A stretch of 45,180 bases of DNA from a virus. The stretch's first letter is position 1; every line of letters starts with the position of its first letter. The notes beneath the pieces were generated by a model that was not told the origin of the DNA, did not search any database, and saw only the letters and a program-made list of their open reading frames with translations. The DNA lies in the IMG/VR virus record IMGVR_UViG_3300046000_007614, positions 1 through 45,180 of that record; one strand, 5' to 3'. The translations under genes and the position numbers were made by a program. Below are positions 33,413-41,342 of the stretch, piece by piece.

Positions 33413-34558
33413 ATGGCTCTAGCTTGCGAAGTATTACCTGTATCAGCGTTTCAATCAACTAATTTAAATAATAAACTTGAAACATTTGGCGATTTATCTG
33501 ATAGAATTAAAAGAGCTCTTGGTTATCCTCTTATTACACTTGAGGTTCATCAGGATCAACTATTTCAAAATATTCAGATCGCCTGCGAATATTTTTCTAA
33601 ATTTGCAGGATTTACAACTGAATATCTTATTTTTAGTTCAGCGTTATACGAAAAAAATAAAGGTATAAGACTTGATCATCTGTTTACTCTTTCTAAGGCC
33701 GGTCTTACTGATCAACAAAAAATAGCAAATGCCCCTGTATGGACGGGAGCTGATTTTACTATAGAGGAGCCGTCTACTGTATATGTAGCTACTTCAGCGT
33801 TAAGTACATCAACATTTACAGGTTCATCTGCTCTCTCAAGTGTATTTAGTAACGGATTAACAGAGTTTGAAATAGTAGATCTACCACTATACACAAAAAT
33901 TGTTACATTCAGTCCTATATTATCTACAATATTTAAGGAGTCAGTTTCAAATAAAATATCACTTCAATCACAGGAAGCAACAGCAACACAATACTCTAAT
34001 GTATTTGACTACGATGTAATGGATTATAGAAAAGTTACTGCTGTAGTAGACTTCGAAGAAGGTTCTAACCAAGGTATTAACTCTTTATTTACTTTAGAGC
34101 AAACGTTAGCGCAGCAAACCTATTTTAGTTATTCGATGGGTAATTATGGTTTCGATCTTGTATCATGGTACACAATGAAAGAGTGGATGGATACGCGCGA
34201 GAAAGTCCTTGCAACTAGACGTGATCTAAAGTTTGATGCAAGAACGCAATACTTGCAAATGTATCCACAACCCGGTTCGAGTCAGTTTTACGGTGTTATT
34301 TCATGTTACCTCGAGAGACCGTTACGTGATCTTGTTAAGGAGCAATGGGTATATGAGTACGCACTCGCGTTAACAATGATTGTTATTGGTAGAGTAAGAG
34401 GTAAGTTTGGTGGTGTAGCTATATTAGGAGGCGGTACACTAAATGCAAGCTTACTGGAAGAGGGTACTGCTAAGAAAAAAGAACTAGAAGATATGCTTAC
34501 TACCGGTGCATCAGCAGGTTTCGGGGATTCAGATCCATGTATGTTTTTTTGTAATTGA
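33413..34558 (+). CDS. 13: gp13-like neck (head-completion) protein
   Basis: 381-aa protein. T4 gp13 with gp14 forms the neck that seals the filled head. The pattern DLSDRIKRALGYPLITLEVHQDQLFQNI matches the gp13 start (RALG.P...V..DQ...), and the C-terminal QWVYEYALALTMIVIGRVRGKFGG, LLEEGTAKKKELEDML and CMFFCN match the gp13 end. A Ser/Thr-rich segment (about 110-150) is inserted. Length exceeds T4 gp13 (309 aa). Confidence 0.77.
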   Translation: MALACEVLPVSAFQSTNLNNKLETFGDLSDRIKRALGYPLITLEVHQDQLFQNIQIACEYFSKFAGFTTEYLIFSSALYEKNKGIRLDHLFTLSKAGLTDQQKIANAPVWTGADFTIEEPSTVYVATSALSTSTFTGSSALSSVFSNGLTEFEIVDLPLYTKIVTFSPILSTIFKESVSNKISLQSQEATATQYSNVFDYDVMDYRKVTAVVDFEEGSNQGINSLFTLEQTLAQQTYFSYSMGNYGFDLVSWYTMKEWMDTREKVLATRRDLKFDARTQYLQMYPQPGSSQFYGVISCYLERPLRDLVKEQWVYEYALALTMIVIGRVRGKFGGVAILGGGTLNASLLEEGTAKKKELEDMLTTGASAGFGDSDPCMFFCN

Positions 34559-34607
34559 TATTATATTATTAGTAGATAAGAACTAAGTGGATTACTGTCA
34601 CCGTAGC

Positions 34608-34614
34608 ATAAATA
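34608..34614 (+). promoter_or_regulatory. Late promoter ATAAATA, 5 bases before ATG 34620
   Basis: Preceded by C. The five-base spacer fixes the start of the homing-endonuclease-like gene at 34620 rather than the upstream in-frame ATG at 34587. Confidence 0.7.
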
Positions 34615-34619
34615 TATGT

Positions 34620-35555
34620 ATGGGTAAAAAGTATTTTCTTTTATTAAAACAACATACTGTGACAGGGTTAAAATATCTATGTTTTCACCACGGCACAAGG
34701 GATAATTGCTTTAAATATAAGGGATCAGGTACGTATTGGACTAGTCATTTATCAAAGCATGGGAATAGTATTAATACTATTATTCTTGAGATCAAGGATA
34801 CAAGAGAAGAGCTGGTTGAGTATGGATTAAAATATTCGAAGCTGTGGGATGTAGTTAAATCAACGGAATTTGCAAATCTTATTGATGAAGATTGTAATTC
34901 TACAAGCGCACCTCTACAGCGTGAAGATGTTCGTCTAAGACGAAATAAAGCGTTTAGTGATAGAGTTAGATTGCATGGCCAGACTGATAAAGAGAAAGCA
35001 AGAAATAAAAAAACATCAGTAATATTACAATCTACCGAGATACGAGAAAGAGCAGCTAATACGCTTAGAACAAGACTAAATACAGGTCACCGAACAGAAA
35101 AAGAACAACAAAAAGGAATAAATCAAAGTAATCGTATTAAAGAGTGTGGATTTACGGAAGCAGAGCTTAAAGCTCAAAAAGAAACAAGTTTACGTCAAGT
35201 TAGTAAAACAATGAAAGAGCGGCTTAACAATCCTGACTATATTGACTCACGTAAAGGCAAATCAGCAAAGGAAATATTTGGTGATACGTATAAAGGACCG
35301 TGGAATAAGGGTAAGACAGTAAATGAATTAAAGGGACAAGACTATATAGATCCGAGATGTAAACCGTTTACAATTACATCACATTTAGGTACATACAAAT
35401 ATAAAAATGAACGAGAATTTTTAACAGAGACAAAATTCTCACAACCAACACTAACAAAATTAAAACGTAACGGTAAATATGTAGTGAAGCGTCAATCTAA
35501 TACTCTGCATAATTTTAAGCATGGCGAAACAATTTTTTATAGCGAATTAAGATGA
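34620..35555 (+). CDS. Homing-endonuclease-like protein (GIY-YIG-related, Seg/Mob type)
   Basis: 311-aa product from ATG 34620. The N-terminal part, YFLLLKQHTVTGLKYLCFHHG followed by CFKYKGSGTYWTSHLSKHG, matches the atypical GIY-YIG module seen in free-standing homing endonucleases of T4-like phages. The long basic middle (RLRRNKAFSDRVRLHG, many Lys/Arg and repeated RxR/KxK patterns) resembles a NUMOD-like DNA-binding region, and the C-terminus (LTKLKRNGKYVVKRQ) a winged-helix-like end. It splits gp13 from gp4, and has its own late promoter. Its last codons overlap the gp4 start (ATGA). Confidence 0.78.
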   Translation: MGKKYFLLLKQHTVTGLKYLCFHHGTRDNCFKYKGSGTYWTSHLSKHGNSINTIILEIKDTREELVEYGLKYSKLWDVVKSTEFANLIDEDCNSTSAPLQREDVRLRRNKAFSDRVRLHGQTDKEKARNKKTSVILQSTEIRERAANTLRTRLNTGHRTEKEQQKGINQSNRIKECGFTEAELKAQKETSLRQVSKTMKERLNNPDYIDSRKGKSAKEIFGDTYKGPWNKGKTVNELKGQDYIDPRCKPFTITSHLGTYKYKNEREFLTETKFSQPTLTKLKRNGKYVVKRQSNTLHNFKHGETIFYSELR

Positions 35556-35986
35556 GTTCTAAAAAATATAGACAAGGTGTATTTACACCTATTAATAAAG
35601 CCAAATTTATAGGTACAACCGCGTTTTATAGATCTGGACTAGAACTTAAATTTATGCGCTTTTGTGATAATAATCCAAATGTAATAAAATGGGGATCTGA
35701 AAACGTTATTGTACCGTATATAAGTCCGATAGACGGTAGAGCTCATAGATATTTTGTAGATAACTTTGTATCGATAAAGGAAGGTAATAATGTAAAACAT
35801 TATTTAATTGAGATTAAACCTTCTAAACAAACACAAGCTCCAAAGACGAACTATAAAAATAAGGCTCATCTAATATATGAGCAGTCAGCGTGGATGGTAA
35901 ATCAAGCAAAATGGATTGCAGCTAAAGAGTTCTGTAGGAGAAAAGGTTTAGATTTCCTAATCCTTACTGAAAAGCACCTTATTTGA
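35552..35986 (+). CDS. 4: gp4-like head-completion nuclease
   Basis: 144-aa protein. T4 gp4 (150 aa) is needed to finish packaged heads. It shows FYRSGLELKFMRFCDNNPNV and WGSENVIVPYISPIDGRAHRYFVDNF, as in T4-type gp4. Residues E31, D70, E87 and K89 (LIEIKPSK) form a TnsA/PD-(D/E)xK-like nuclease layout. The stop is 33 bases before the gp21 start. Confidence 0.88.
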   Translation: MSSKKYRQGVFTPINKAKFIGTTAFYRSGLELKFMRFCDNNPNVIKWGSENVIVPYISPIDGRAHRYFVDNFVSIKEGNNVKHYLIEIKPSKQTQAPKTNYKNKAHLIYEQSAWMVNQAKWIAAKEFCRRKGLDFLILTEKHLI

Positions 35987-36006
35987 TAGATTATATTAGT
36001 ACTAGC

Positions 36007-36013
36007 ATAAATA
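36007..36013 (+). promoter_or_regulatory. Late promoter ATAAATA, 5 bases before ATG 36019
   Basis: Motif CATAAATA with spacer TACAT. It decides the gp21 start at 36019 over an in-frame ATG at 35983. Confidence 0.76.
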
Positions 36014-36018
36014 TACAT

Positions 36019-36684
36019 ATGGCATTAAAGCTTAATCTATTAGTAGAAAAACCGGCCCTTAACGATCAATTTGAATATGTTGTTGAGGAAAGCAATAGAA
36101 ATGCACCATCAACTCTTTTTATTAAGGGTCCTTATATGATGGCAGAAGGTGTTAATAAAAATAAGCGGCTATACCCTATTGATGAGTTACGCCAGGAAGT
36201 ACACCGGTATAACGAAGAGATGATTAAACCAGGTAGAGCTATGGGTGAGCTTAATCATCCAACGACTGCTGATGTTGATCTAGAACGTGCCTGTCATATG
36301 GTAACAGAAATGTATGAAGATAATAATGTATTCTTCGGTAAATCAAAAGTACTTTCTACACCTTGCGGTCTTATTGTTAAGTCACTTATTAATGATGGGG
36401 TAAAGGTTGGTATGTCATCTAGAGCTTTAGGCACACTTGAAGAAGGATCTACCCATAATACAGTTAGAAATCTTAAACTTGTTGCTGTTGACTGTGTAGC
36501 AGACCCATCGTACCCAAAAGCGTTCGTTAATGGTATACTTGAATCAAAACAGTGGGTTGTTGCTGTAAATGGTAAGTATGAAGAAGTATACGAAGGGTTT
36601 GAAAAATCAATTTCTAAACTCCCGCGTAAGGATATGGAGTTTTTTCTAAGAGAACAAATCTTAAAATTCATACAATCTATATAA
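36019..36684 (+). CDS. 21: gp21-like prohead core protease
   Basis: 221-aa serine protease of the gp21 (herpesvirus-assemblin-fold) type that cleaves scaffold, capsid and internal proteins during head maturation at (I/L)-x-E sites. Motifs: GELNHP with the catalytic His (H80), GMSSRALG with the catalytic Ser (S133 or S134), and VAVDCVADPSYP at the expected third position. The start MALKLNLLVEK contains L-V-E (8-10), a possible self-processing site. The TAA stop (36682-36684) lies inside the next late promoter. Confidence 0.94.
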   Translation: MALKLNLLVEKPALNDQFEYVVEESNRNAPSTLFIKGPYMMAEGVNKNKRLYPIDELRQEVHRYNEEMIKPGRAMGELNHPTTADVDLERACHMVTEMYEDNNVFFGKSKVLSTPCGLIVKSLINDGVKVGMSSRALGTLEEGSTHNTVRNLKLVAVDCVADPSYPKAFVNGILESKQWVVAVNGKYEEVYEGFEKSISKLPRKDMEFFLREQILKFIQSI

Positions 36685-36687
36685 ATA
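36680..36687 (+). promoter_or_regulatory. Late promoter, exact TATAAATA, 5 bases before ATG 36693
   Basis: Includes the gp21 stop codon. Spacer AATAAT-like (36688-36692) then ATG. Confidence 0.8.
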
Positions 36688-36692
36688 ATAAT

Positions 36693-37007
36693 ATGGCAAA
36701 GAAAACAGCTAAAAAAGATTACGATAAAGACGGTAAGCTAGAATCGCCTAGTAAAGAATATGAGGGTGTAAAATCTAAGGCTATTAAAAAAGCTACAGGT
36801 AAAAAGACACCTAAAACAAAAGGTAAAGGTAATCCCTTCGCTAAAAAGGAAGATGAAGAAATGGTTTCTGAGTCTTCTGGTATTGCTAAATTTATCAACG
36901 CTATTTCTTCTAAAAACTACGCACAAGCCAATAAATATTTAAAAGGTATAGTGGACAGCAAAATCGAAAACAGAATTAGTGCATCCCTTAACGAACCTCT
37001 CTTCTAA
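36693..37007 (+). CDS. Prohead core protein (gp67/gp68-like)
   Basis: 104-aa protein. A highly basic N-terminal half (Lys-rich, KKTPKTKGKGNPFAKK) with possible V-S-E protease site in MVSESSG, followed by a helical KFINAISSKNYAQANKYLK and NRISASLNEPLF, like the gp68 core protein pattern (a short helix with 'ANKYL'). It sits between gp21 and gp22, the T4 position of small core proteins. The ATG of gp22 follows after one base. Confidence 0.77.
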   Translation: MAKKTAKKDYDKDGKLESPSKEYEGVKSKAIKKATGKKTPKTKGKGNPFAKKEDEEMVSESSGIAKFINAISSKNYAQANKYLKGIVDSKIENRISASLNEPLF

Positions 37008-37008
37008 T

Positions 37009-37860
37009 ATGAAAGTCAAGAACATACTACCCGACGAAGCAACGCAGATTCTCTCTGAAGAATCTTTACAAGTTATTGAGAGTGCTTTCAGTAAGAAACT
37101 TCAATTAACTGTTGAAGCTGCTCTTACCGAACAGGACGATCTTTACTCGAAGAAACTCGAACAACTTATCACTGCTATTGACAAAGACCATACAACTAAA
37201 TTAAAAAGAGTTGTTGAAGCTGTTGATAAAAGCAACGCAGGTAAGCTTGTTAAAGTTGTTAAAAAATATGAGCGTGAGCTTACAACAGAAGCTAAGCAAT
37301 TTAAAGCTACCCTTACAGAAGCGATTTCTAATTACTTAGAAGAATTTCTTGATGAAGCTATTCCAACTCAAGCAATTGCTGAGGCTACTAAGAATAGAAC
37401 AGCAAGAGAAGTTCTCGGTAATCTTCGTAAGGTATTAGCTATTGATTCAGCTCTTATGAGTGAGTCAGTACAAGATGCTGTTATTGATGGTAAGAAACAA
37501 ATTGATACACTCACCACACAAGTATCTGAACTTTCAAAAGAAAACGCTCTTATTAGAGAGAGTTATTTTAAGACAAAAGCTTCCCTTCTTATCGAAACAA
37601 AGACATCAGGTCTTTCAGATAAAAAGAAAGAATATATAAAGAGAGTTCTTAGCGATAAATCACCTAAGTTTATCGAAGAGAATTTTGACTACACACTTAG
37701 ATTGTTCGATAAGAAAGAAAAGGAAAATATCGACATTATAAGAGAAGAAGCTTTTAAAACAAGAAGCGTTAAAGCTGATGCACCTGTTTTAAAAGAATCT
37801 ACAGAAAACAAACAAATTTCAGGAAATCCTTACTTATCTGAGCTCCAAAAGTATAAATAA
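37009..37860 (+). CDS. 22: gp22-like scaffolding protein
   Basis: 283-aa helical, Lys/Glu-rich prohead scaffold. The start from ATG 37009 is MKVKNILPDEA. Candidate gp21 sites include I-L-S-E and L-T-E. Long coiled-coil region at about residues 30-110 (KLEQLITAID, VVEAVDKSNAGKL) and again 150-200 match T4 gp22 style (269 aa). Immediately precedes gp23. The stop codon is inside the gp23 late promoter. Confidence 0.88.
   Translation: MKVKNILPDEATQILSEESLQVIESAFSKKLQLTVEAALTEQDDLYSKKLEQLITAIDKDHTTKLKRVVEAVDKSNAGKLVKVVKKYERELTTEAKQFKATLTEAISNYLEEFLDEAIPTQAIAEATKNRTAREVLGNLRKVLAIDSALMSESVQDAVIDGKKQIDTLTTQVSELSKENALIRESYFKTKASLLIETKTSGLSDKKKEYIKRVLSDKSPKFIEENFDYTLRLFDKKEKENIDIIREEAFKTRSVKADAPVLKESTENKQISGNPYLSELQKYK
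37852..37859 (+). promoter_or_regulatory. Late promoter for gp23, exact TATAAATA
   Basis: Overlaps the gp22 stop (37858-37860). The ATG of gp23 is 80 bases beyond the motif, so this transcript would have a leader of about 75 bases, unlike the other late genes here. Confidence 0.8.
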
Positions 37861-37888
37861 TAAGGTAAAGAGTTTTTAACCCTGAACA

Positions 37889-37939
37889 ATGAGGCCCATA
37901 CTAGTGGCCTGAGTTAATCGAAAGGAAAAATATATAATT
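37889..37939 (+). promoter_or_regulatory. gp23 leader: hairpin, mini-ORF, A-rich GGA site
   Basis: AGGCC (37892-37896) and GGCCT (37906-37910) can form a five-base-pair hairpin with a 9-base loop. A seven-codon ORF (37889-37912, MRPILVA then stop) runs through it. A GAAAGGAAAAA Shine-Dalgarno-like run (37920-37930) stands about 14 bases before ATG, a rather long spacing. The structure could stabilise the mRNA or tune translation; that is inference. Confidence 0.5.
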
Positions 37940-39409
37940 ATGAGAAACATACGTCCAACACAATCATTTGTCGACAAGACAAGAGCAGACCAACTTCTTG
38001 AGAAGTGGGCCCCTATTCTTGACTTTAAGTCAGATTCCGTAAGAGAAATTCGTGATGAAAATACCCGTTTGAACACAGCTATGCTACTTGAGAACCAAGA
38101 AGCATGGTGCATCCAAGAAGCTAACACCAATGGTGGTGGTGTTTTTGGTGCTACAAGCCAAGGTAACTACAATCCAGGAACAGGTGCAATCAACTCAGCC
38201 GACACATATGCGTCGGGTGATGCACGTCTTCCAAAGATCCTCATCCCGATGATCCGTCGTACATTCCCAGAACTTATCTCGAACGAGATTGTTGGTGTTC
38301 AACCAATGTCTGGTCCAGTAGGTCTTGCCTTTGCACTTCGTTATACCTATCAATCACAGAACCTTGGTTCCGGTATTGATGGTAGCAGCATTGCAACAGG
38401 TACCGGTGGTGATGGTCAACGTGCTGGTTATGCCGGTACAGTTGCTAACAGAGAATTAGGTTATCAATATCTTGATACCCGTTTCACTGGTGCATCGTCA
38501 CAAAGACTTAGTGGTAGCACAGCTGCTGGCTGGACTTTTGCTGACCAAGATCAGGGCGTTGCCCAAATCTTATCAGCATTTGAAATCACTGGTAACATCC
38601 CACAAATCGAAGTCAAGTTTGAAAAGACAGCTGTTGAAGCTGGTACTCGTAGACTTGGCGCTCGTTGGTCCGTTGAACTTGAGCAAGACCTTAAGAATAT
38701 GAATGGTATCGATATCGATGCTGAAATCACAAACGCTATGTCGTATGAGATCCAAGCTGAAATCGACCGTGAAATGATCATGAGAATGATCCAATCCGCC
38801 CTTAACGGTGGTTCATATTCGTTCTGGTCCCCTGCTTCTGCAGACGGCCGCTGGCTCGTTGAGAGAAATAGAGACTTCTATCAAAAGCTTATCATTGAAG
38901 CAAACAGAGTTGCTGTCCGTAATAGACGCGGCGCTGCTAACTTCATTGTTGCAACACCACGTGTTTGCGCCATTCTTGAAATGCTCCCTGAATTTCAGTG
39001 GGTACCTGTTCAAGGTGACGTATCAACACAACCAGTTGGTATTGCCAAGGTAGGTTCAGTTGGTGGAAGATTCGCAGTCTACCGTGATACACGTACTGAA
39101 GTACAGAACACATCACAATATCAAGGATCCGGCTACACCACAGGTGGCGCTAACTCCGGTGGTATTGAGTATGCCCTTCTTGGGTATAAGGGTTCTGAAT
39201 TCTATGATACAGGTATCATCTACTGCCCATACATTCCTATCATGGTACAAAGAACAATCGGACCGAATGACTTCGCTCCACGTGTCGGCTTGCTTACACG
39301 TTATGGTGTCGTTGATAATATCTTCGGTGCTAATCTTTATTACCACGTTGTAATTGTTCAGGGTCTTGGTATTGCGTTCTCACCAGCAAATCAGTCGGTC
39401 TATTTTTGA
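37940..39409 (+). CDS. 23: gp23-like major capsid protein
   Basis: 489-aa HK97-fold capsid protein. Start MRNIRPTQSFVDKTRADQLL; conserved WAPILDF, NTAMLLENQEAW, GDARLPKILIPMIRRTFPELI, PMSGPVGLAFALRYTY, and the C-terminal FAPRVGLLTRYGVV are all T4-type. A likely gp21 cleavage site is I-Q-E (58-60) followed by A-N-T, at a position close to the T4 site after residue 65. The codon use is noticeably more GC-rich at third positions than its neighbours, as usual for a very highly expressed gene. Confidence 0.96.
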   Translation: MRNIRPTQSFVDKTRADQLLEKWAPILDFKSDSVREIRDENTRLNTAMLLENQEAWCIQEANTNGGGVFGATSQGNYNPGTGAINSADTYASGDARLPKILIPMIRRTFPELISNEIVGVQPMSGPVGLAFALRYTYQSQNLGSGIDGSSIATGTGGDGQRAGYAGTVANRELGYQYLDTRFTGASSQRLSGSTAAGWTFADQDQGVAQILSAFEITGNIPQIEVKFEKTAVEAGTRRLGARWSVELEQDLKNMNGIDIDAEITNAMSYEIQAEIDREMIMRMIQSALNGGSYSFWSPASADGRWLVERNRDFYQKLIIEANRVAVRNRRGAANFIVATPRVCAILEMLPEFQWVPVQGDVSTQPVGIAKVGSVGGRFAVYRDTRTEVQNTSQYQGSGYTTGGANSGGIEYALLGYKGSEFYDTGIIYCPYIPIMVQRTIGPNDFAPRVGLLTRYGVVDNIFGANLYYHVVIVQGLGIAFSPANQSVYF

Positions 39410-39475
39410 CCTATTGAGTCTTAATGAGTTAGCTTATTAAGATCTGGTGTTCTAAGAATCAACACAACAAACTAA

Positions 39476-39509
39476 GAACCGCAGGTGCCGAAGCGCCTGC
39501 GGTTCACTT
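39476..39509 (+). terminator. Intrinsic terminator after gp23
   Basis: A 13-base-pair stem (39476-39488 with 39493-39505) around a CGAA loop, GC-rich, followed by a short T run (CACTTTT). It ends the capsid transcript. The other bases of the 39410-39576 gap hold a weak CTTAAT/ATTAAG inverted repeat (39420-39441) but nothing else I can support. Confidence 0.9.
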
Positions 39510-39576
39510 TTGGACTAAACTAATTATTATTTTTATTAGGTTGATAATATATTCGGTTTGATTAAATAATATTATA

Positions 39577-40344
39577 GTGAGTGAGTTTAGACGTAATAAG
39601 AAGTATACTGATACTGAGAAGCAAGAAATTATTGCTTATGCGCAAAAGCATGGTATACAGACTGTGAAAGAAAAATTTAATGTTTGGCCTGAGAATGTAC
39701 GGTATTGGCTCGCGTCAAAAAAGGTAAAGCAGGAGATATCAGAAAAAGGTAAAGAGAGACATCAAAAAACAAAGCTCGATAAAGAGGTACAGAAGAGAAA
39801 TAAAGAGTATAGAGAATACCGTAAGTTGCAGGGTATAACACCAAAGAAGTGGAAGGAATGGTATGAAGGACTGACTGCAGAGGCGCGAGTAAAGCTTAAT
39901 GAGAATGTCAAACAACACAGACACGATAACAGGGCGCATTATTTAATAAAGTCAAAGAGTCGGTATTTAGAGGATAAAACAAAAGGTGTATTTCGAAGAA
40001 AGTATAATGAGGATCCTCTATATAAGTTAAGATGTAATATACGTGAGCATGTACGACAAGCTGTAAAATATTCTGATGTATCTCGCTCACACCCATCAAT
40101 AAAGTATCTTGGTTGTTCGATAGAAGAGTTTAGAGTGCATATAGAAAGTCAATTCGTTGAAGGTATGTCCTGGGATAATCATGGTAGAGGTGATCATTGC
40201 TGGCATCTAGATCACATTAAACCACTCGCAATGCTTAAGGAAGTTTCTAATATGGATCTACTTAAAGAGATTTGTCACCACTCAAATTATCAACCTCTAT
40301 GGGAGAGAGATAATTTATCTAAGCAAGCAAAATATGAAGTGTAA
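39577..40344 (+). CDS. HNH endonuclease with N-terminal helix-turn-helix
   Basis: 255-aa protein starting at GTG 39577. The N-terminus (TEKQEIIAYAQKHGIQTVKEKFNVWPENVRYWL) looks like a transposase/homeodomain-type helix-turn-helix. The middle is basic. The C-terminal HNH module reads HCWHLDHIKPLAML then CHHSNYQPLWERDNLSK. Such proteins are free-standing homing endonucleases in T4-like phages, but the pairing with the adjacent methyltransferase could also make a restriction-modification-like unit. A weak ATTAAATA lies eight bases before GTG. The gene overlaps the next by 11 bases. Confidence 0.82.
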   Translation: MSEFRRNKKYTDTEKQEIIAYAQKHGIQTVKEKFNVWPENVRYWLASKKVKQEISEKGKERHQKTKLDKEVQKRNKEYREYRKLQGITPKKWKEWYEGLTAEARVKLNENVKQHRHDNRAHYLIKSKSRYLEDKTKGVFRRKYNEDPLYKLRCNIREHVRQAVKYSDVSRSHPSIKYLGCSIEEFRVHIESQFVEGMSWDNHGRGDHCWHLDHIKPLAMLKEVSNMDLLKEICHHSNYQPLWERDNLSKQAKYEV

Positions 40345-41272
40345 AGATCTCAGAGATGCTGTAGTTGAATATGCAAGTAAAAATACTGTAACGGAGTGTG
40401 CAGAGTTATTTGAAGGTATTGTATCATTAAATACTGTTTATAAGTGGTTGCGAGATAGTAAAAATCTCACTTACGCTTACACACACGATCAATGCAGACA
40501 TGAGCTAGAGTTATATAAGTTACGTGAGGCAAAATACACGTGTAGTATAGGAATGAATCGTCTAGTTCATACGTTTCAACCACACTTTTTCGATGTAGAA
40601 AGAGAATTGTGGCAGGATAAGATCATACAACAGAAGCTGAAAGAGAATAGAAGAAAATATCTAAATAAAGACACACTAACAGACCGTGAGATTTTAAGAG
40701 GCTTTAAGATATCAGGTATACACACCGGTTATTCACACTTCTCTCCTCTATGGCTAAAGAAGTATGCTCATGAAGAAGATGTATCGTGTATATATGACCC
40801 GTGTGGTGGTTGGGGGCACAGACTAATAGGTGCGTATCTTTCTGATATTGATTATATCTATAATGATATGTGGGATAAGACGTTCATGGGTAGCAATACT
40901 ATTGCTAAGTTTATTAATTATAAGTGCACTCTATATAATAATGATTGTACAAAATTTATACCTCAAGAAACCTATGATTGTGTATTTACGTGTCCGCCGT
41001 ATTATAATGTAGAGAGATATAACGGTAAACTGTTTAAGGATATTGAGGATTATAATAGGTTTATAAACGCAATGCTGGTAAATAGTATTAAACCATCCGT
41101 TACAAGAGTTGGTATAGTTATTAACGATACATACGAGCAAGCTGTAAGTGATAACATGGATAGCAGTTTTAAATTAGCAAGCAGAGTTGTTTTAGGTACA
41201 TCAGCTGCCGTGTCACATTTTAATAAGTCAACCTCATCCAAAAAAGAAGTACTATTAAAGTATCAACGATAA
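40334..41272 (+). CDS. DNA methyltransferase with N-terminal helix-turn-helix
   Basis: 312-aa SAM-dependent DNA methyltransferase. The N-terminus (LRDAVVEYASKNTVTECAELFEGIVSLNTVYKWL) is a helix-turn-helix very like the one of the upstream HNH protein. Motif I IYDPCGGWGHRL (153-164) and motif IV CPPYYNVERY (220-229) are present; the CPPYY form suggests an N4-cytosine or N6-adenine enzyme. Overlap with the HNH gene implies they are made together. The target site is unknown. The TAA stop lies inside a late-promoter motif. Confidence 0.83.
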   Translation: MKCKDLRDAVVEYASKNTVTECAELFEGIVSLNTVYKWLRDSKNLTYAYTHDQCRHELELYKLREAKYTCSIGMNRLVHTFQPHFFDVERELWQDKIIQQKLKENRRKYLNKDTLTDREILRGFKISGIHTGYSHFSPLWLKKYAHEEDVSCIYDPCGGWGHRLIGAYLSDIDYIYNDMWDKTFMGSNTIAKFINYKCTLYNNDCTKFIPQETYDCVFTCPPYYNVERYNGKLFKDIEDYNRFINAMLVNSIKPSVTRVGIVINDTYEQAVSDNMDSSFKLASRVVLGTSAAVSHFNKSTSSKKEVLLKYQR

Positions 41273-41275
41273 ATA
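41268..41275 (+). promoter_or_regulatory. Late-promoter motif GATAAATA without a start codon at the usual distance
   Basis: ATAAATA at 41269-41275 containing the methyltransferase stop. The next five bases (TACAT) match the gp21 spacer, but TTT, not ATG, follows. Could be a second promoter giving the 41348 gene a short leader, or a remnant. Confidence 0.5.
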
Positions 41276-41334
41276 TACATTTTATAGAAAGTCGTGCAGA
41301 TAGTCGCTGATTTATTAAAAATACAACCTAAAGG

Positions 41335-41342
41335 AATAAATA
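41335..41342 (+). promoter_or_regulatory. Late promoter AATAAATA, 5 bases before ATG 41348
   Basis: ATAAATA at 41336-41342, spacer TTAAT. It decides the start at 41348 rather than the in-frame GTG at 41294. A GGA just upstream would lie outside the predicted transcript. Confidence 0.76.

Noticed and set aside
35983-36018. Twelve-codon N-terminal extension of gp21
   Set aside because: The extension runs through the late promoter; the ATG at 36019, five bases after the motif, fits gp21 homologues and the other late genes.
37861-37939. Possible tRNA or riboswitch before gp23
   Set aside because: Only one weak hairpin; no cloverleaf, no CCA-type end and no recognised aptamer pattern. Kept as a leader instead.
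38472-39353. Several 60-97 aa frames within gp23 on both strands
   Set aside because: All overlap the well-supported capsid gene; they arise from its GC-richer codons.
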